The notes: generated by a model not told the origin, from the sequence alone. Shown: positions 33,418 through 46,600, numbered from the stretch's first letter. The stretch is DNA of 64,000 bases from Phoenix dactylifera (GCF_009389715.1 NC_052406.1:1860001-1924000); one strand, 5' to 3'. Numbers and translations: made by a program.

Positions 33418-36400
33418 ATGAGCTCTTCTTCTCCTCGTCGCGGCGGCGGGAATCATAACGAAGAGGAGGGGGAGAGAAGGGGGGAGCGACCGAGGTTCTT
33501 CGACGCCAAGGCGAAGGCCCTGTGCTGGGCCAAGGCGGAGGTGGTGCCCGGCCGCCACCCGGAGCGGTGGCGCAAGGACCCCGCCGGCAACGTCGTCTGC
33601 AAGCGCTTCTGGAACTGCCACGGCTGTCTCTGCTACGAGTACGACCACATCATCCCCTTCTCCAAAGGTACCCTATCCATCAACAGATCGATTTTTCTTT
33701 TCGATTCTCATTGGCTTCTTTTTTTTAGTTTTACTTTTGATTTTTAAGCGAAATATTTTGCCTTTTTTTATCATCATAAAATCTTGCGATTGATACAAAT
33801 GGGATTTCGATGTTTTGTTGCAATTTGGGATCTCTTTGTTACTTATATCGGCATCGATATTGGGCCTATTCCTAGGTTTAAACTGTTTTTTAAAGCCATA
33901 TTTGGCTTAAAAAATGTCATTTTTTTAGCTCTGAGGTTTTTATTGAATGCTAAATAGAAGCGAGTGACGAAGGATTTTGTAGGTGGGGAGTCGACGGCAG
34001 AGAACTGCCAAATTCTTCAGACGAGGGTGAACAGGTTTAAGTCAGATAAGAAGTGGGTGGACAAAGCTGAACTGGAGGGTTTCTCATGTGATATCAAGTT
34101 CACTGGTATGTGTGTGCTTCATTGCCTTCATTTTCTTTTGCCCTCTTTTCTTCTCTTCAACTCTTTGTAAGTTATATTATCTTTGTTTCTATGGCTGCTT
34201 TGGAAGTTTGTGTTGCTTGTGATTGTATTTTCAGATGTTTTTTATGAAGGAAACCAGAATTTCTAAGACTAAAAAGTAATTAAGGCAAATCATGCATGGC
34301 CTGCATATACTGAGATGCCGATTATTATTGAAGCATTGGGCTTCAATAGAGGTAAGTACCAGTACAACTTTAATGGTGCTCGGAGTTTAAAATTTTATAA
34401 AAATGAAGACTTTGGCTTTTGATGTTGGGTCATGATTTTTACCAGTCTTAGGCTTTTGAAGTTCCATATGGTTTGACTTATTTCAGGCTGAAGCAATGTG
34501 GAACCATGGAAATATTGCCTATGAAAATGTTTTCCACATTTAACTAAAGAAACAAGGAAACAAAGCCAAAAGGAATGTGTTTGCCTATTGCATCTGTAAT
34601 TCAGTTTGGGGGGTTGGTTTCAGTAGCATTGGGCCAAAATCGCCTAAAGCTAAAAAACTGGGTTTTTTTTGGGATCATATCCAGCCCAAACCAATCGATG
34701 TTTAACTTCAGACATTTAGAATGGAGTTGTAATTTTGTATCAGATGGTCAGGAAGGCACAAGAGAAATATAAGATAACATGCTTGGAAGTTATGAAAAAG
34801 TATCCCTAAGGGCCATCTTTGTGAAAAAGTGTTTCCTATGAATGGCAAACAAACATTCATAGAGTTTTCTTGGAGAGAGAGAACTAAAGATGTAAATCAC
34901 ACTCTATGAGATGAAGCTGAAGATTATTTGATACTGGTCAAAGATGAAAGATTAGGGGAAGATGTAGAGGATGTATCAAAAGGTTGTTTAATGAGGATTC
35001 GGCTGGACACAGACAATTACTAGCAACAAGCACCAAGTCTTGGTGCATGGTCAAATGATGCCAAAACCATATTGAGGGACACCTAAACTGTTTTGGTGAC
35101 CTGTATTGATTTCATCAAACTGTAATGTTAGGCATACATAGGCAAGAAGTAAGAACTAGAAATGGTGTTTCATACTGTTTTTTTGTCAATCAAGAGAGAG
35201 CGAACATGGGATAAATGATGATTATGAGAAGCGAGCATTCAAAGGAAATGGTGCTGATATGAGTAGATATGACAATGGCAAGAAATTTTCTGTCTCCAAG
35301 GGTCAGCCTTGAACCATTATATTTTTACATGTTATAACTAAAAGGCTATTGATATGCAAGAAGGCACGTCATATGATGTTTTTTCTGTGGAATGTGGGTG
35401 GTTTATTGTTAATAAGCTGACAATATGGTTGATTTCTCATCGGCATTTTGGAGAAGGGCTTTAAAGAAATGGAGCAAAAAAAAAAAAATCGAAAGAAAAG
35501 ATGTCATGTGGATTGCATTTTTTCAATTGAAATGAGGGGGGATACATGGAATTTGTCTCTTTCCATTCCTTTTCTTCATCGTAACTGTAAGGATAAGCTT
35601 AATAAAGAAGCCTCCTGACCATAGTTCTATATTAGATCAATTTTATGAATTCCTAGGCATTGTTCCCCCTGTAATGGCCGCATCTATTGCCACCGCTGAA
35701 CCTTTAAATCTTTCTCATGTTTGGTGGTGGCACAGTTGGTGAACATGTAGTCTAATGGCTTGAGAACTTGAACTGATACCACTTATGATGCATTGTCCGG
35801 ATGACAAAAGGGGGACAGTTGGTTACATGTTGGCATTTTGTCATGAAATGATGATAAGTGATGCCTAAACTGTCAAACTAATGTTAATCTGATTTGCTAT
35901 TTGTTTACAGTTATCTTATTTCTATATCATAGAAGAGTGGAATGGTTTTGGAAGAAATTTGATTTAAACAAACTAGAAGAAGAGTAGCTATTCTTATGAT
36001 TTATTTGTCATTCACACATAATTGTCAAATTTGAGGATGGCTATTTAAGACATAAATACTTCTGGCAATTCTGTGTGGGAAGATTGTAGGTTTAAATGGG
36101 GCGAAAAGGATTTAGAATCCTGTGGTCAATATAGGACTATATTTCCAAGGCATTTGCATGGTATAGTTAGGATTGATGGTGTTAGGATTAAATAGAATTT
36201 ATTAAGCATAGACTGCAAAACAAAGACTAAATGAATTATCAGCAGATTGAGGGCTTCCTATTTACATAGAATGAGTGGAAGTAGAGGCAGGGCGGAGCTG
36301 AAGCAACCATGATTCAAGTTTTGAAATAGGAGTTGACTGAGGATGTAGCTGTTCACGACAGTGGCAAAGGATAGTCCATAAGGATGATGTATGGAGGAAA

Positions 36401-36804
36401 ACTTCTTGATCACATTTGCACTTGTAGTAGTTTGCTATCTATAAAAAGTTGTACCAATCTAACCTAGATTTGCAATGTTTTCAAAGATTAGCAGGTCATC
36501 AGATTCAATTTTAGTGAGCATCATCACCCAAATGACTGATCACGGTTGCGTTGTTAGTTCCCATATACTGTATCATTAATACTATTTTTCCTTTCCAGGC
36601 TCTGATGGTTTTTGACCTGTGTAGAATTACATGAAACTTTTCCCTGCAGATAAGGAGCTTGATATAATTGAGATGGCTGTCTATGGGGATGTCATTCGTC
36701 CAGGAAATCAGTGTCGCTGCAGAACCGTCGCTGAAATGCTGGGTCAGGTGAAGTCAAAGAACCCATTGGCTGCTTGTGAGTTACCATACAAGGAAACATC
36801 ATGA
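33418..36804 (+). CDS. HNH endonuclease-domain protein, three exons
   Basis: Exons are 33418-33667, 33983-34105 and 36650-36804; they join in phases 1 and 1 to give 175 residues ending in TGA. After a charged Ser/Gly/Glu-rich N-terminus, residues 59-103 carry a compact HNH fold: CKRFWNCHGCLCYEYDHIIP with the DH pair at 76-77, then FSKGGESTAENCQILQTRVN with Asn91 and Asn100. The Cys residues at 67, 70 and 72 could form part of a zinc site. The C-terminus (LDIIEMAVYGDVIRPGNQCRC) is conserved-looking. I recall a single-copy plant homologue annotated only as an HNH endonuclease, with no established substrate. HNH domains cut or nick DNA; here this is a family inference. Intron 2 (2544 bases) shows no recognisable insertion. 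The coding sequence is intact. Confidence 0.93.
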
Positions 36805-38040
36805 CATGCAGCAGCAACCTCGTCGTTCATCTGTTCATTTCTTTGCTCCAAATGCAGCATGATTTCTGCTGCTATTTGTTGTTGTAATGAAAGACCATTA
36901 ATAGTTCCTTTATGTCATGTTTTTCTCTTCTGGAGGGGAAAAAAAATGTAGCAGCTGAAAATAATTTGAGCATTGTGTTACAGCATTCAAGAATCAAACA
37001 TATTTTTCGATCAGCAACATTCACATGGTTAACAATGCAGTGTATGAGTCATCTGTTTTGGTAACCACAGGCCAGAATCAGTTCAAAAGTGCCTACCTAT
37101 GCTGTTACTTTCTAAGCCATGAAATTGCTGTCACCTGACTTTGCAAGTTTCTCAAACATCCATTGAACCCAAAAAACACAGCCTCATCGATCTAAAAGAA
37201 CATAACATGGAAGAATTCTCTTCAAAAAGAACAGCTTTTGTTGGGAATGGGCATGAAGCTCCCATATCCAATATGCTCGGAGTGCCTAGGTACAGCAGGA
37301 AAGCATGTTGCCATTCTTTCTTTCAAGTCACTTTGTGAGCTATTAGCTTTCTTCACTGATTAAATTATCTTGCATGCTGGGCTATGCTAAATTATTTATT
37401 GTAGGCAGAAGTATTAATGAAGATTCCAGTGCTCTAAAAAAGAGTCTCTGGCTTTACTACCAGGAGGTGGTGGTATAATGGAGGATGGAGGATTGGAGGG
37501 GACCAAAGGGAGGAAACTATCCAGAACCAGCTCTTGCTCTGAGGAGAATGCTATATGAGCAAGTAAAAATAAAATATTAGGATTGGCTGGGATGCGTTTT
37601 TGATGGCAGTGTGATGGAGGAAATGGGTGGACAACAATAAAAGGATGTTCAAAAGCGATGCCTTGACTGTGGAAGATTTACTCATAGATTCAAGTATTTT
37701 GGTGAGAATGTGCTTCAATTGAAGGAATTGGTTTCTTCCACCTTGCGTTTTGTACTTCGTCTCATCATATAATAAAATGAATTGATGGCCAACTTCCATC
37801 TACTCATCACACCAGAGAATATATTGCTTGATGACACAAACTGTTCATGATAAATATGTATTATAATTGAGCTTTAAAGAAAGTCTAAACAGAGAACTCT
37901 ATGATACGACAGTGGTTTACATTGCAACAGGGTTTAACAAATCAATAGATTAAATATATTCTTTCTTTTGAGAACTCAATTAGTTTGTATATCTATAATG
38001 CAGTGATTTATAAATTAAAAGAATAAAATAAAAATTCATC
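36805..38040. other. HNH gene 3'UTR and intergenic sequence
   Basis: About the first 200 bases are probably 3'UTR. The remainder is AT-rich, with no coding similarity recognised. Confidence 0.4.
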
Positions 38041-38400
38041 TTCTTTTCTTTTATATAAAGATAACGCTTAGAGTTGCATCATGTGAGCCTGATTCCAAAG
38101 CATCAAACCGTGATTTTCCAACATGATGCAGGGGCTCTTTTGCTTGGTCGAGTCCAAGTTCTAGCCCACTTGCCGCTGATTGAGACTTTGGTGACGGCTC
38201 TTGATCGGCACAAAGGACCGGCTTTAGCGACAAAGACCAATGACATTGACCACCAAAACATACCAACAAGACTGCTGACTGGATGGCTGCCTGTGTGGCT
38301 AACCATTCAAGGTATACCTTGTGGTCAGAAGATGGAGAGTTGCCTCGGGCACTCCGTGAGCTTGTGTTTTCTAATTTTATTAGGTGTAGTCCAGCGGTAA
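38041..38400 (+). mobile_element. LINE RNase H fragment
   Basis: The right half reads, in one frame, TNKTADWMAACVANHSRYTL then WSEDGELPRALRELVFSNF (about 38259-38380). This aligns with ANGTADWVAAYAAHHSGYALWAGERELSLALCEIV in the minus-strand LINE near 20005-20150. The left half is too decayed to read with confidence. T-rich sequence at 38525-38560 may derive from another insertion. Confidence 0.65.
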
Positions 38401-39235
38401 TCGATTGGTTAGTCTCAAAGAGGGATCGGGGCTCTTTACATAGAAGCAGAGGCTAGCCTTTAGAGGCTGTGAGAGTCCAACTCCCACCGAGAGTCGACGA
38501 AGAAGGAGAAAACTCCAATCAGGAATCTATTATTTTTATTTTTTTATTTTTTTTTTTTGCTAAAACGAAAAAGTTAAAAGATAACAGTTTCTGGAGCGCT
38601 CCGGATAAGTCCTTCTCGCCTAGCTAGAGGGTCTCTCCACAATGGTTAGCTACGTAAGAGGCTACCTAATCTGCTACTCCATTAGCTTTACAGTACATAT
38701 GCTTCACCTAAACGGCCAAGGAGTCTATTATTTTACTAGCCCGTCTGATCGAGTCTATCCTTCGACAAGCCAGGCTGATCAATGGACCAAGCTTGGTTCG
38801 AGCGTCAGATTGGGCCATGAAAGGGCCGGGGCTCAGAATAGGTCTACCCTGGAGAGATCACGGTGAAGTGTGGGGCTATCCTGTCAAGTTGCAAACTAGT
38901 GCTTTAATGAATTTTCTACAAGTTCAATTCTCTTTCATATTGAGCCATGCTAGAGCCTTTACATGAGAAGACTTGCATCAGAGATCTAAAAAATATGGTC
39001 CTCATCAGAGTTACCTAATTTATAAAATTATAAATAAAAAAAAAGCTAGATAACTAACCAGACTGCAACATTGACCGGACCCGACACCGATACCACCCGT
39101 CATCAATTCATAATCCAAAAACCGTGAACTATTAAATGGCTGACCGGTCCAGGTTTATAAATCTATATTGCACCTTTTTATTAGCCGATCTGGAACTATG
39201 ATGCTGTGCAGCAGAGGATACATAGCCAAGGAAAT
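38401..39235. other. Intergenic, probably LINE 3' sequence and other repeats
   Basis: Sequence to about 38510 may be 3'UTR of the preceding LINE fragment. A T-rich stretch with a GGAGCGCTCC palindrome nearby (38594-38603) follows. No gene recognised. Confidence 0.4.
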
Positions 39236-39668
39236 CTTAGTAAATTTTAGGACTAAGTTAGGAGGAAACTACACCAATGGAGGAGGATGCTACATGAGTA
39301 CCCGACTCCCATAACTTCCCCTGCAAAACCCAGCCGAAAAAGGTGGTCCAATGGAGCAGAGTTATGGGCATCATGGGAGGGGATTTTCTCTGCGAGGAGC
39401 GCTCTGTGGGCGGAGTATATACACTTGGAGGGTGACTCAGCTACGGCGATAGAGAAATTTGTGGGCGACCCTTCGTGCTGGGTGGATACTCTCTATTCTG
39501 ATGGCAAAGAACTCTAGATCCTTTAGAGTCATGCATCTGTATCGGAAAGCCAACTCAGCTGCTGAATGGATGACATCTTACGTTGTACAGCACATCGAAA
39601 ATTTTATTTGGAGGATCAGATGGATGTTTCTCATCCGTTGGGCTAGCTTTTTTTAAAAAAAAAAATTA
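39236..39668 (+). mobile_element. LINE RNase H fragment with A-rich end
   Basis: Translation over one frameshift gives ELWASWEGIFSARSALWAEY then IHLEGDSATAIEKF (about 39358-39465), and HLYRKANSAAEWMTSYVVQH (about 39532-39592). These are the same landmarks as in the LINE copies at 19908 and 32700. An A-rich run at 39655-39666 may be the tail. It is the third + strand piece of this family within 7 kb. Confidence 0.72.
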
Positions 39669-39799
39669 GCTGTACTTATTTACGTTTAGTGTACGGTGCT
39701 GCCGGTGCAAACAAGAAAGAAAGAAGGAAAGATGGCCCAATGGAGCTCCCCATGTTGTTATGTGGAGGGGAAAACAAAACTGCCGAGCTTCTATTCTTC

Positions 39800-40122
39800 C
39801 TTTTTTTTTTGGTATATAAAAGGAGGGGAGGGGAGGGACTAGCCCACCCGTGTAGCAGCCCCCATTGGGCCCTCCTTCCATCAGAGAATATTCGATACAG
39901 ATCGCAGATTTCACGTGCCTTCTCCGATCCGTGGGCTTACCGCCTCACGTGTAGGTACGTCATCCTAGCGCCACCTTGGTACAAGTGGAAAGAAAGCGCC
40001 AGCAAGCCATCCAGGCGTAGGACATCCGATCTCCTAATTTAATCAACATCCGCGCGTTTCGAATCCGGATAACTTAGACGAAATTATCGTCCTCTTACCA
40101 CTAGGCGACCACCTTGGTGGCC
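39800..40122 (-). mobile_element. Possible tRNA-derived SINE
   Basis: On the minus strand, TCGCCTAGTGG (complement at 40098-40108) resembles a Pol III A box and GGATTCGAAAC (complement at 40056-40066) a B box, about 31 bases apart. The sequence then runs leftwards as GC-balanced non-coding DNA to a run of ten A (T-run at 39803-39812), which could be the tail. No full tRNA fold is present and no target duplication was found, so the element and its limits are tentative. Confidence 0.5.
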
Positions 40123-42451
40123 CGGGCTTCTCTCCTTCCGTGCTGCGCTCGCAAACGTATCCCATCAATTGAATGAAAGCTATTGATGCATCCTCCCTGT
40201 CTGCGAGTGACGTCAAAAGGGTTATCCTGATGGCACACGCGCAGCGCTCTGTAGTTACCTGCGCGAAAGAACGCCAACCTCGCACGTCGCCGCCGCAGCC
40301 ACGTCTCTTTGGTTCCTGAAATGCCCCCTCTAAAGTGGCATCTACTTATTTTTGGGGCAACGGGGATGGCTGCATTAGTTCTGATATACATAAATACGTC
40401 TCACGGAATCAGTAAAAACGCATCTCATGGAATCAGCAAAAATAATATCTCACAATGCCTGTGGGTAATGAAAAGTTCATATCTTATCCATAATATAGTC
40501 TGCTAGAGAGTTTGCCTTCCAACCAGCAGCATAGCTATTCAAGCTTATATCCTCTTTCAATTTAGAATTAAGGTCTAGGTCGGTTTGAAATTTTTTTTCG
40601 ATACGCATGTAAATTTTCAACAACTCATCTACATAATAAAGAAGAAGGTAAAGCTATAAAATAGTGTGACTTGCTGTCTGGATAAATCTGTTTCTTCATC
40701 CAAATGTGTAAAAGATCATAGTCGCACTTAAAATCGAGAACTCTGCTATTGATTAGCAATCACTCCCTCAGCCCATATGTAACGCATGCGGATCTTTCGT
40801 AAATAGAAGCATGGTTTGTGATCTTTCGTAAATAGATGCATGGTCGCCACCACCACATCAAGGTTGTTTTTAGCTCGGAAATAAGAGAAATGGGAATTGT
40901 AAAATTGTATATGAATGGTTAGACCATGGATTATATAAATTTTTATTTAACTGCACTTTTTAAAAAAATATTTTTAATAATAATTTATATCAAGGGATAG
41001 CTCATAACAACTCCTCCTGATGAAATCATAATAATATAAATAAATTTGATCAGTGTAACTCTTCCTTGTTTTTATCTCCTTTCCAAATGATATCTCATGG
41101 ACATAAGAGTTATTCCAAATTTTATGTCTGCTTTATATCGAAACTGATCGCAGCCTAAATGATCCGGCTCTCCGAAGGGGTTGAATTTGCATCATTCTCA
41201 TATAAGCATCAGCCTTAATTTGCCCCACAAATGGTTGCTAATGGTGTCCATAAATTCAGTTTTATTTTCTTTGGTGCTATTAAAGAGATGCAACTAAACT
41301 AGGGGCCCCATGAGATGAGCAATTAAGTCGATGTTTGAAATCCGAAGGACATAGGACAATCTGTAGGCCAGGGTTTCCAAACCCTTGAGGTGGTGGATAC
41401 ATTAGATATTGCCGACAACTTATGTTACTTCATAAAAATCCAACAAATTTGATGCTGACCTTTTTATGATTCAACCCCTTTTATGGTTCAACCTTAAGGG
41501 CAAAAATCATTTTTGATATGAAAAAAAAATCATAAATCATATCTCGCCGAATCATGTTGGTGCTTCTTTTGCGTGATCACACAAAATATCAACCTTTTGA
41601 GAGCATACTGCACTGCTGTTGAAGATGACTCAGCCATTTCGCTTCTATATGGCATCTACAGAAGTGTCAAAAAATGTCTCTCATAATTAAATACATTTAC
41701 AAAAAATTAAGCTAATGAGGGCGGTAGACTGAATTACTTTTTTTTATATAAAATTTTATGAATTAATTTATCATCTATTCTGATTCTATTTGAGAATATT
41801 TTATTTTTTATTTTTGTAGAATATATTTATGGTAGATATGTATGATGCGTGCGTTCCATAAAAAAAGGAAAAAAATTAGAGACGGAGAGGTTGGAAAAAG
41901 CTAATCTATTATGTCACGTCTCGGGCCAGCAAGAAGAGGAGGAGGCATGCAATTTTTCTATGATCGGACAGCTACACGGTTTGTAACGCGGAGAGGTTCT
42001 CAAGGGAAGGGGCTTCTAGAAGTAGGCCTTTTTCTTTCTCCTCTTAGAAGAGACAAAGTAAAAATCCTTTGAGAAACTTTCTAGAGTCTGGCCTACATGT
42101 CTCCTTGCCCGCTTTTCTCTTCCATCCCCCATATAATCTTTAATCTCCGTGGAATACTTAACTCAAGTTAGCAGGATTAATTTGTGTCTCACTTCCCTCT
42201 CATATTTAACTCCTTTTTTTTAATATATAAATATAAAAGACTAAGATGACAGGGGAGAAATAGTGAGAACCCATTGGTTTAAGAGGGGTGGTCACTTAAA
42301 AATAAACTTAATGTATATTTCCTGTCTTCTTAGGTAAAATTTTTTATTTAGAAAATCCAACTCAAACTCAAGAGTCTCAAATGAGAATTTTGAATTAAGC
42401 TCTATTTGAAGCTAAACAAACAAAATTTCAACCGGCAAAATACGTAACAAA
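40123..42451. other. Intergenic, no gene recognised
   Basis: Contains small local repeats (GATCTTTCGTAAATAGA at about 40793 and 40819; ATCTCAYGGAATCAG at about 40396 and 40422). Otherwise AT-rich sequence without a readable protein. Confidence 0.4.
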
Positions 42452-42456
42452 GAAAT

Positions 42457-42894
42457 TGTGAGAACCCGTGCGGGCGTGTGTTTAGTCCCACATCGATTAT
42501 TCGCTGGGTAGATCTTGGGTACTTATACAGGATCAAGGAACCCAAATAATACCTTCCGGCTAGCCATTTTGGGTGAGGTCCTAGGTTGTTACAAATGATA
42601 TCAGAGCGGATCCGGCCTATAACCTATGTGGACTAGGGGACACTGCAGCAGGATCCATTGGGGCTGACCACGGGCCAATCGTGGTGTTTGTGATTAGATT
42701 TGAATAGATATAAACCCTTAGCCTGACGAGGACGTCGGGGCTTGAACGGGGGGAGTATGTGAGAACCCGTGCGGGCATGTGTTTAGTCCCACATCGGTTA
42801 TTCGCTGGGTAGATCTTGGGTACTGATACAGGATCAAGGAACCCAAATAATACCTTCCGGCTAGCCATTTTGGGTGAGATCCTGGGTCGTTACA
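42457..42894 (+). mobile_element. Complete TRIM (miniature LTR retrotransposon), 438 bp, TSD GAAAT
   Basis: Two 137-bp LTRs (42457-42593 and 42758-42894) begin TGTGAGAACCCGTGCGGGC and end GTTACA. They are flanked by GAAAT at 42452-42456 and 42895-42899. Directly after the left LTR, TGATATCAGAGC (42596-42607) is one base from TGGTATCAGAGC, the initiator tRNA-Met primer-binding site. A purine-rich tract with GGGGGGA precedes the right LTR. The 164-bp internal part cannot encode a protein, which defines a TRIM. The LTRs differ from each other at only a handful of positions. The LTR contains TTTAGTCCCACATCG, a word I associate with many plant TRIM LTRs. A tandem copy of the same family lies at 53138-53875. 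Confidence 0.95.
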
Positions 42895-42899
42895 GAAAT

Positions 42900-43677
42900 T
42901 ATAAGCTAAGCCAAAAATTAAACACAGCCCAATAAGAATAGAATATATTTAAATTATATATATTATATATCATATGCATAAAAAATTGTTGAATTAAAAC
43001 TTTAAATTGTGTAGTTTTTTTACTTTTTAGTTCACTAGATATTAATTTAATCCAAATCATTTGAACCGAAACTTGAAATCTAAAATTAAATTTCATTTAA
43101 GTTTGAGCCAAGCTTTATTTTATTTTAAATAAATTTTAGCTCGTTCAAATAAATTCAAAATTAAAATTGAATTGAGCTCGATATAATGATGAGTAAATCA
43201 AGTTTGATTTTAGAATTTAAACTCGAATTAATTTTAAACTAAGTTTGATCATACTAAAGCTCGATGCAGGTCGGCTGGATCGTACATCTATCAATGTGGT
43301 AATTTTCAATTCTATGACTCAATGATTTTTTTCGTGTGAAATTGGGAAAATAAATTTTCTTTTTCATGTGAAATGGCAGCTTGCAAAGGCTAATTCAGTA
43401 CATCAAATCTCCAATTTCTAATTATATAAAAATGTTTAATTATTTAACTAGAGGATAGATTGGCCACCATCCCAAAGGCTACTTGAGTCATTAACCATTT
43501 CCCATTTATTAACTCCCTCCCCACCGCCCCCCAAGTCAACGGTACTTTACCGATTTGATTTTTATTTGGAGGGAGTTAATTTCCACTGCCCAAGTTTACA
43601 CGGCTTGACTTCTCAGACGAAATACCCGGCAGAAAATTCGGAAGAAATCCGACGAAAAATAGCGGGATTGGAACCGG
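42900..43677 (+). promoter_or_regulatory. Upstream region of the WRKY gene
   Basis: AT-rich with degenerate TTTGAGC / AAACTCGAA words to about 43270, then unique-looking sequence. TTGACT W-box cores are described separately. No clear TATA box can be assigned. The TRIM element lies about 780 bases upstream of the ATG. Confidence 0.4.
43534..43609 (+). promoter_or_regulatory. Two W-box cores close to the WRKY start
   Basis: TTGACT occurs on the minus strand at 43534-43539 and on the + strand at 43604-43609, 139 and 69 bases before the ATG. TTGACY is the known binding core of WRKY proteins, and WRKY genes often regulate themselves. Six-base words also occur by chance, so this is suggestive only. 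Confidence 0.4.
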
Positions 43678-46600
43678 ATGGCGGAGAACCATGGTGGCGG
43701 TGGCGGAGAAGCGGCGGCCCCCAGGGCTGGCCCGCCGCGGCGGCCCAGCATCTCCCTCCCGCCCCGCTCTGCCTACGAGTCCCTCTTCCAGGGCGGCGCC
43801 GCTGGCGGTGGGGGCCCGTCGGAGGTCAGCCCAGGCCCGCTGACGCTGGTGTCGAGCTTCTTCGCCGAGGACGCCGACTCGGGGTTCCAATCCTTCACGC
43901 AGCTACTTCAGGGGGCGATGAATTCCCCCGTGGGAGCGGCGCCGCCCCGGCGGCCGATTGGGCAGGAGGAGAAGGAGGCGGAGAGGGCTTCGAGGGGTGG
44001 TGTGGAGAGAAGAGAGGAGGGTGGGTTGGGGCGGCAGAACCGGCCTCCGGGCCTGGACATAGCTCAGCCTCCTCAGATCTTCGCGGTGCCGCCAGGACTC
44101 AGCCCAACTTGTTTGCTGGGTTCTCCTGCTCTCTTTTCACCCGGTGTGGTAGGTGATCGCTTAAAAATTCGATTTTTAATTTGTGCTGAATTGCTCTTGT
44201 AGTATAAAGAGGTCAAATTTTGGATGCTAATTGAGTATGGATTGGTAGCAAGTAATTTATTTAAGTGGTGGTCTGAAATTTGTTTTAGTGATATAATAAT
44301 TAAGGGGATGGAAATTTGCTGCAAAACTTGCAACATATTTCATATCTGGTGGATATGTAATGTAGTTTGTTGATTTTGCATGAAATTTTTCATCGAATGA
44401 AAACAACCTTTGTGGGCGAGAGCCCTTTGTTGTGGAGCTTTTAAATTGTGTGGACTGGTGGTCGATTTGTTTTTGGACAATTTTATGCTGATGATGAACA
44501 AAAGCAATATCAAACTAGGTGATGAATTTCTTGTTGGCATGCATTACTACTTTGGCTTATTTATCTTATGGCGCAAGATTAATATCGCGCAATAAAGATG
44601 CACCACCACTGACTCAACTATAAAGTTCAAACTTTGGCGTGTCTAGATGCTTTAAATTGTGATAAAGAACTAGTCTAATTGTGATGCACACAATCTGATA
44701 TGCTCGGTTCCATGTTACTGCAAGCCAAGGAGAGATTGTACTTTTTAATATGTACCCACTTAGCCTCAGGGACTCATGGGGTGTCGCCTTTAGATGGCCC
44801 ACTAAACTTCCGTCTAAAAAAATCAAAAGTTTATGTCTTAACAGATACATTTTGCCTTTCTTTTTGACTTTGACTGATCTAGATTACTCAGGTCTTGTGA
44901 AGTCGAGATCATGCCAATACAAGTATGCAACTCTTACAATGGAATCCATGCATCCAATCGGCTAAAAACAAGGGCATAAAGATGTTCAGTGAGTTCAGTT
45001 GGTGGGTTTTTTTTTTGAATACTTAGTAGATGTATTACTTATTGTGGTTGCTAAGTAGATTTGTGGACCTGAACCTAGAAAAGCTTGAAATAACACAGAA
45101 AGTAGTCATTTATAGGATTCATATAGCTGACCCCAAAACTAGTTGGGATATGGCTTGATGGTTATGGTTATGACTTACTACGTAATCTAAAAACTGAAAT
45201 AATACTTTAGATAGAAATTATATGCTATAATCTCAAGCAGTCGTTCTAATTTTTTAATTGGAACTAGTGATACACCTCCTATGGTTGAATTACATTATTA
45301 CCAATAGTTGGAACCAATTAATGGAGGGAACTTAATTCTTAACACAAATGAGGAAAAAGTGCTTCTAGATAAAAGACTTGGAAGAGATTGAGATGCAGTT
45401 GCCTTGTGACGTTCTCCTTTGATGGAAGCCTTCTAGATAGTGGTTAATCTGTCCTCTAGCTGCTAAGTGCACCCTCTCCCCTCCTCCCCCTGTTTCTTTG
45501 ATGGGGAGAAAGAGGATTTCTGGCATGCCATATGTAAGGAAATGGTATTTTATGGAATGTATTGATTGTATTCAAAGATAAAACCATGCTAACACTGACA
45601 TCCTCAGTTGCGAGTAACGTGGACAAACTACAGAGTCAAATGTAATTTAATTAATTGTGATGCTGTCAGACAGACTAGCTTTGATTAAGATGTTAAAAAT
45701 TAGTTTAAGCCTTTAAGGAGTATTTTTTTTATAGGGGAATTTTCAATGTATTCCCTCTCTTCAATCTCTACAGACTTCAGAAATACAGTATTATGTATTT
45801 TGATGAAAGAACTGTAGTAGTGCAACATGGGGTATTTTGAGAAGCAAGATGGCTGTTAAAAAATATATTAAAAATGTATTGTGCTTTTGTAACTCCTAAT
45901 CGAATTGCTTTATCTGGAAACACTCAGACCACAGTTGTCAATGGGCTATTTGCAATCCAGTTATTTTGATGAATATCAAAGAAAAGTGGGTGGTACAGAG
46001 GCCAAATTATGATGGAAAAAAGCCCACTTATCAAGGCATAGATTTTTGTCTCAAAATTAGTATGTGCAAAATTACTATAGTTCATTGATATTTTTGATTT
46101 TCCATAAACAGAGATTTTAAAAAGAAATATTGACCCCAAAAAGAAATCTTGATAGAAACTGTTGGTTAAAGGAAAGTCAATAGTTTATCTGCTCATTCTT
46201 ACCACGTAATCTTCAATGATGAGAGTGATGGTCTCATCTGGGAATTGGTTTCCTATGTCAGAGGTAAATTTATTATGAGTTGGCATGGGAATGCAACAGA
46301 CTGTTTGTAGCAAGAGTATTGAGGAGGAATCTTATCTTATGAATGGACTTAATAAAGAAGTTATGATGTAAGCTTCATATCCATAAAAAGGCAATATTCA
46401 CCTTTTCTTTTGATAAAAAAACATTCACATTTTTGTTATGTTTCAGTATTTGGAGGGAAAAAGTGTAGCTTTAGTGGTTAATTATATATGTCAAGGTGGA
46501 TGCCGCTAATGAAAATATAATTTAGATTATGAAATACTCTTTCCTCAAAATTCTTGTCTAAGGGTATCAGGAAGGTTTGAAAATATTAATCGGTATGTGC

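Noticed and set aside
40056-40108. Functional tRNA gene on the minus strand
   Set aside because: A and B boxes are present, but no cloverleaf with paired acceptor ends can be formed; a SINE head is more likely.
42457-42593. Cassandra-type TRIM carrying 5S rRNA sequence
   Set aside because: The LTR end (TTTTGGGTGAGGTCCTAGG) has a slight likeness to 5S rRNA, but no 5S-like internal control region can be followed through the LTR.
43566-44156. Alternative longer frame overlapping WRKY exon 1
   Set aside because: It starts at a TTG and lacks the SP-rich motif; the frame from ATG 43678 continues correctly into the WRKY exons.
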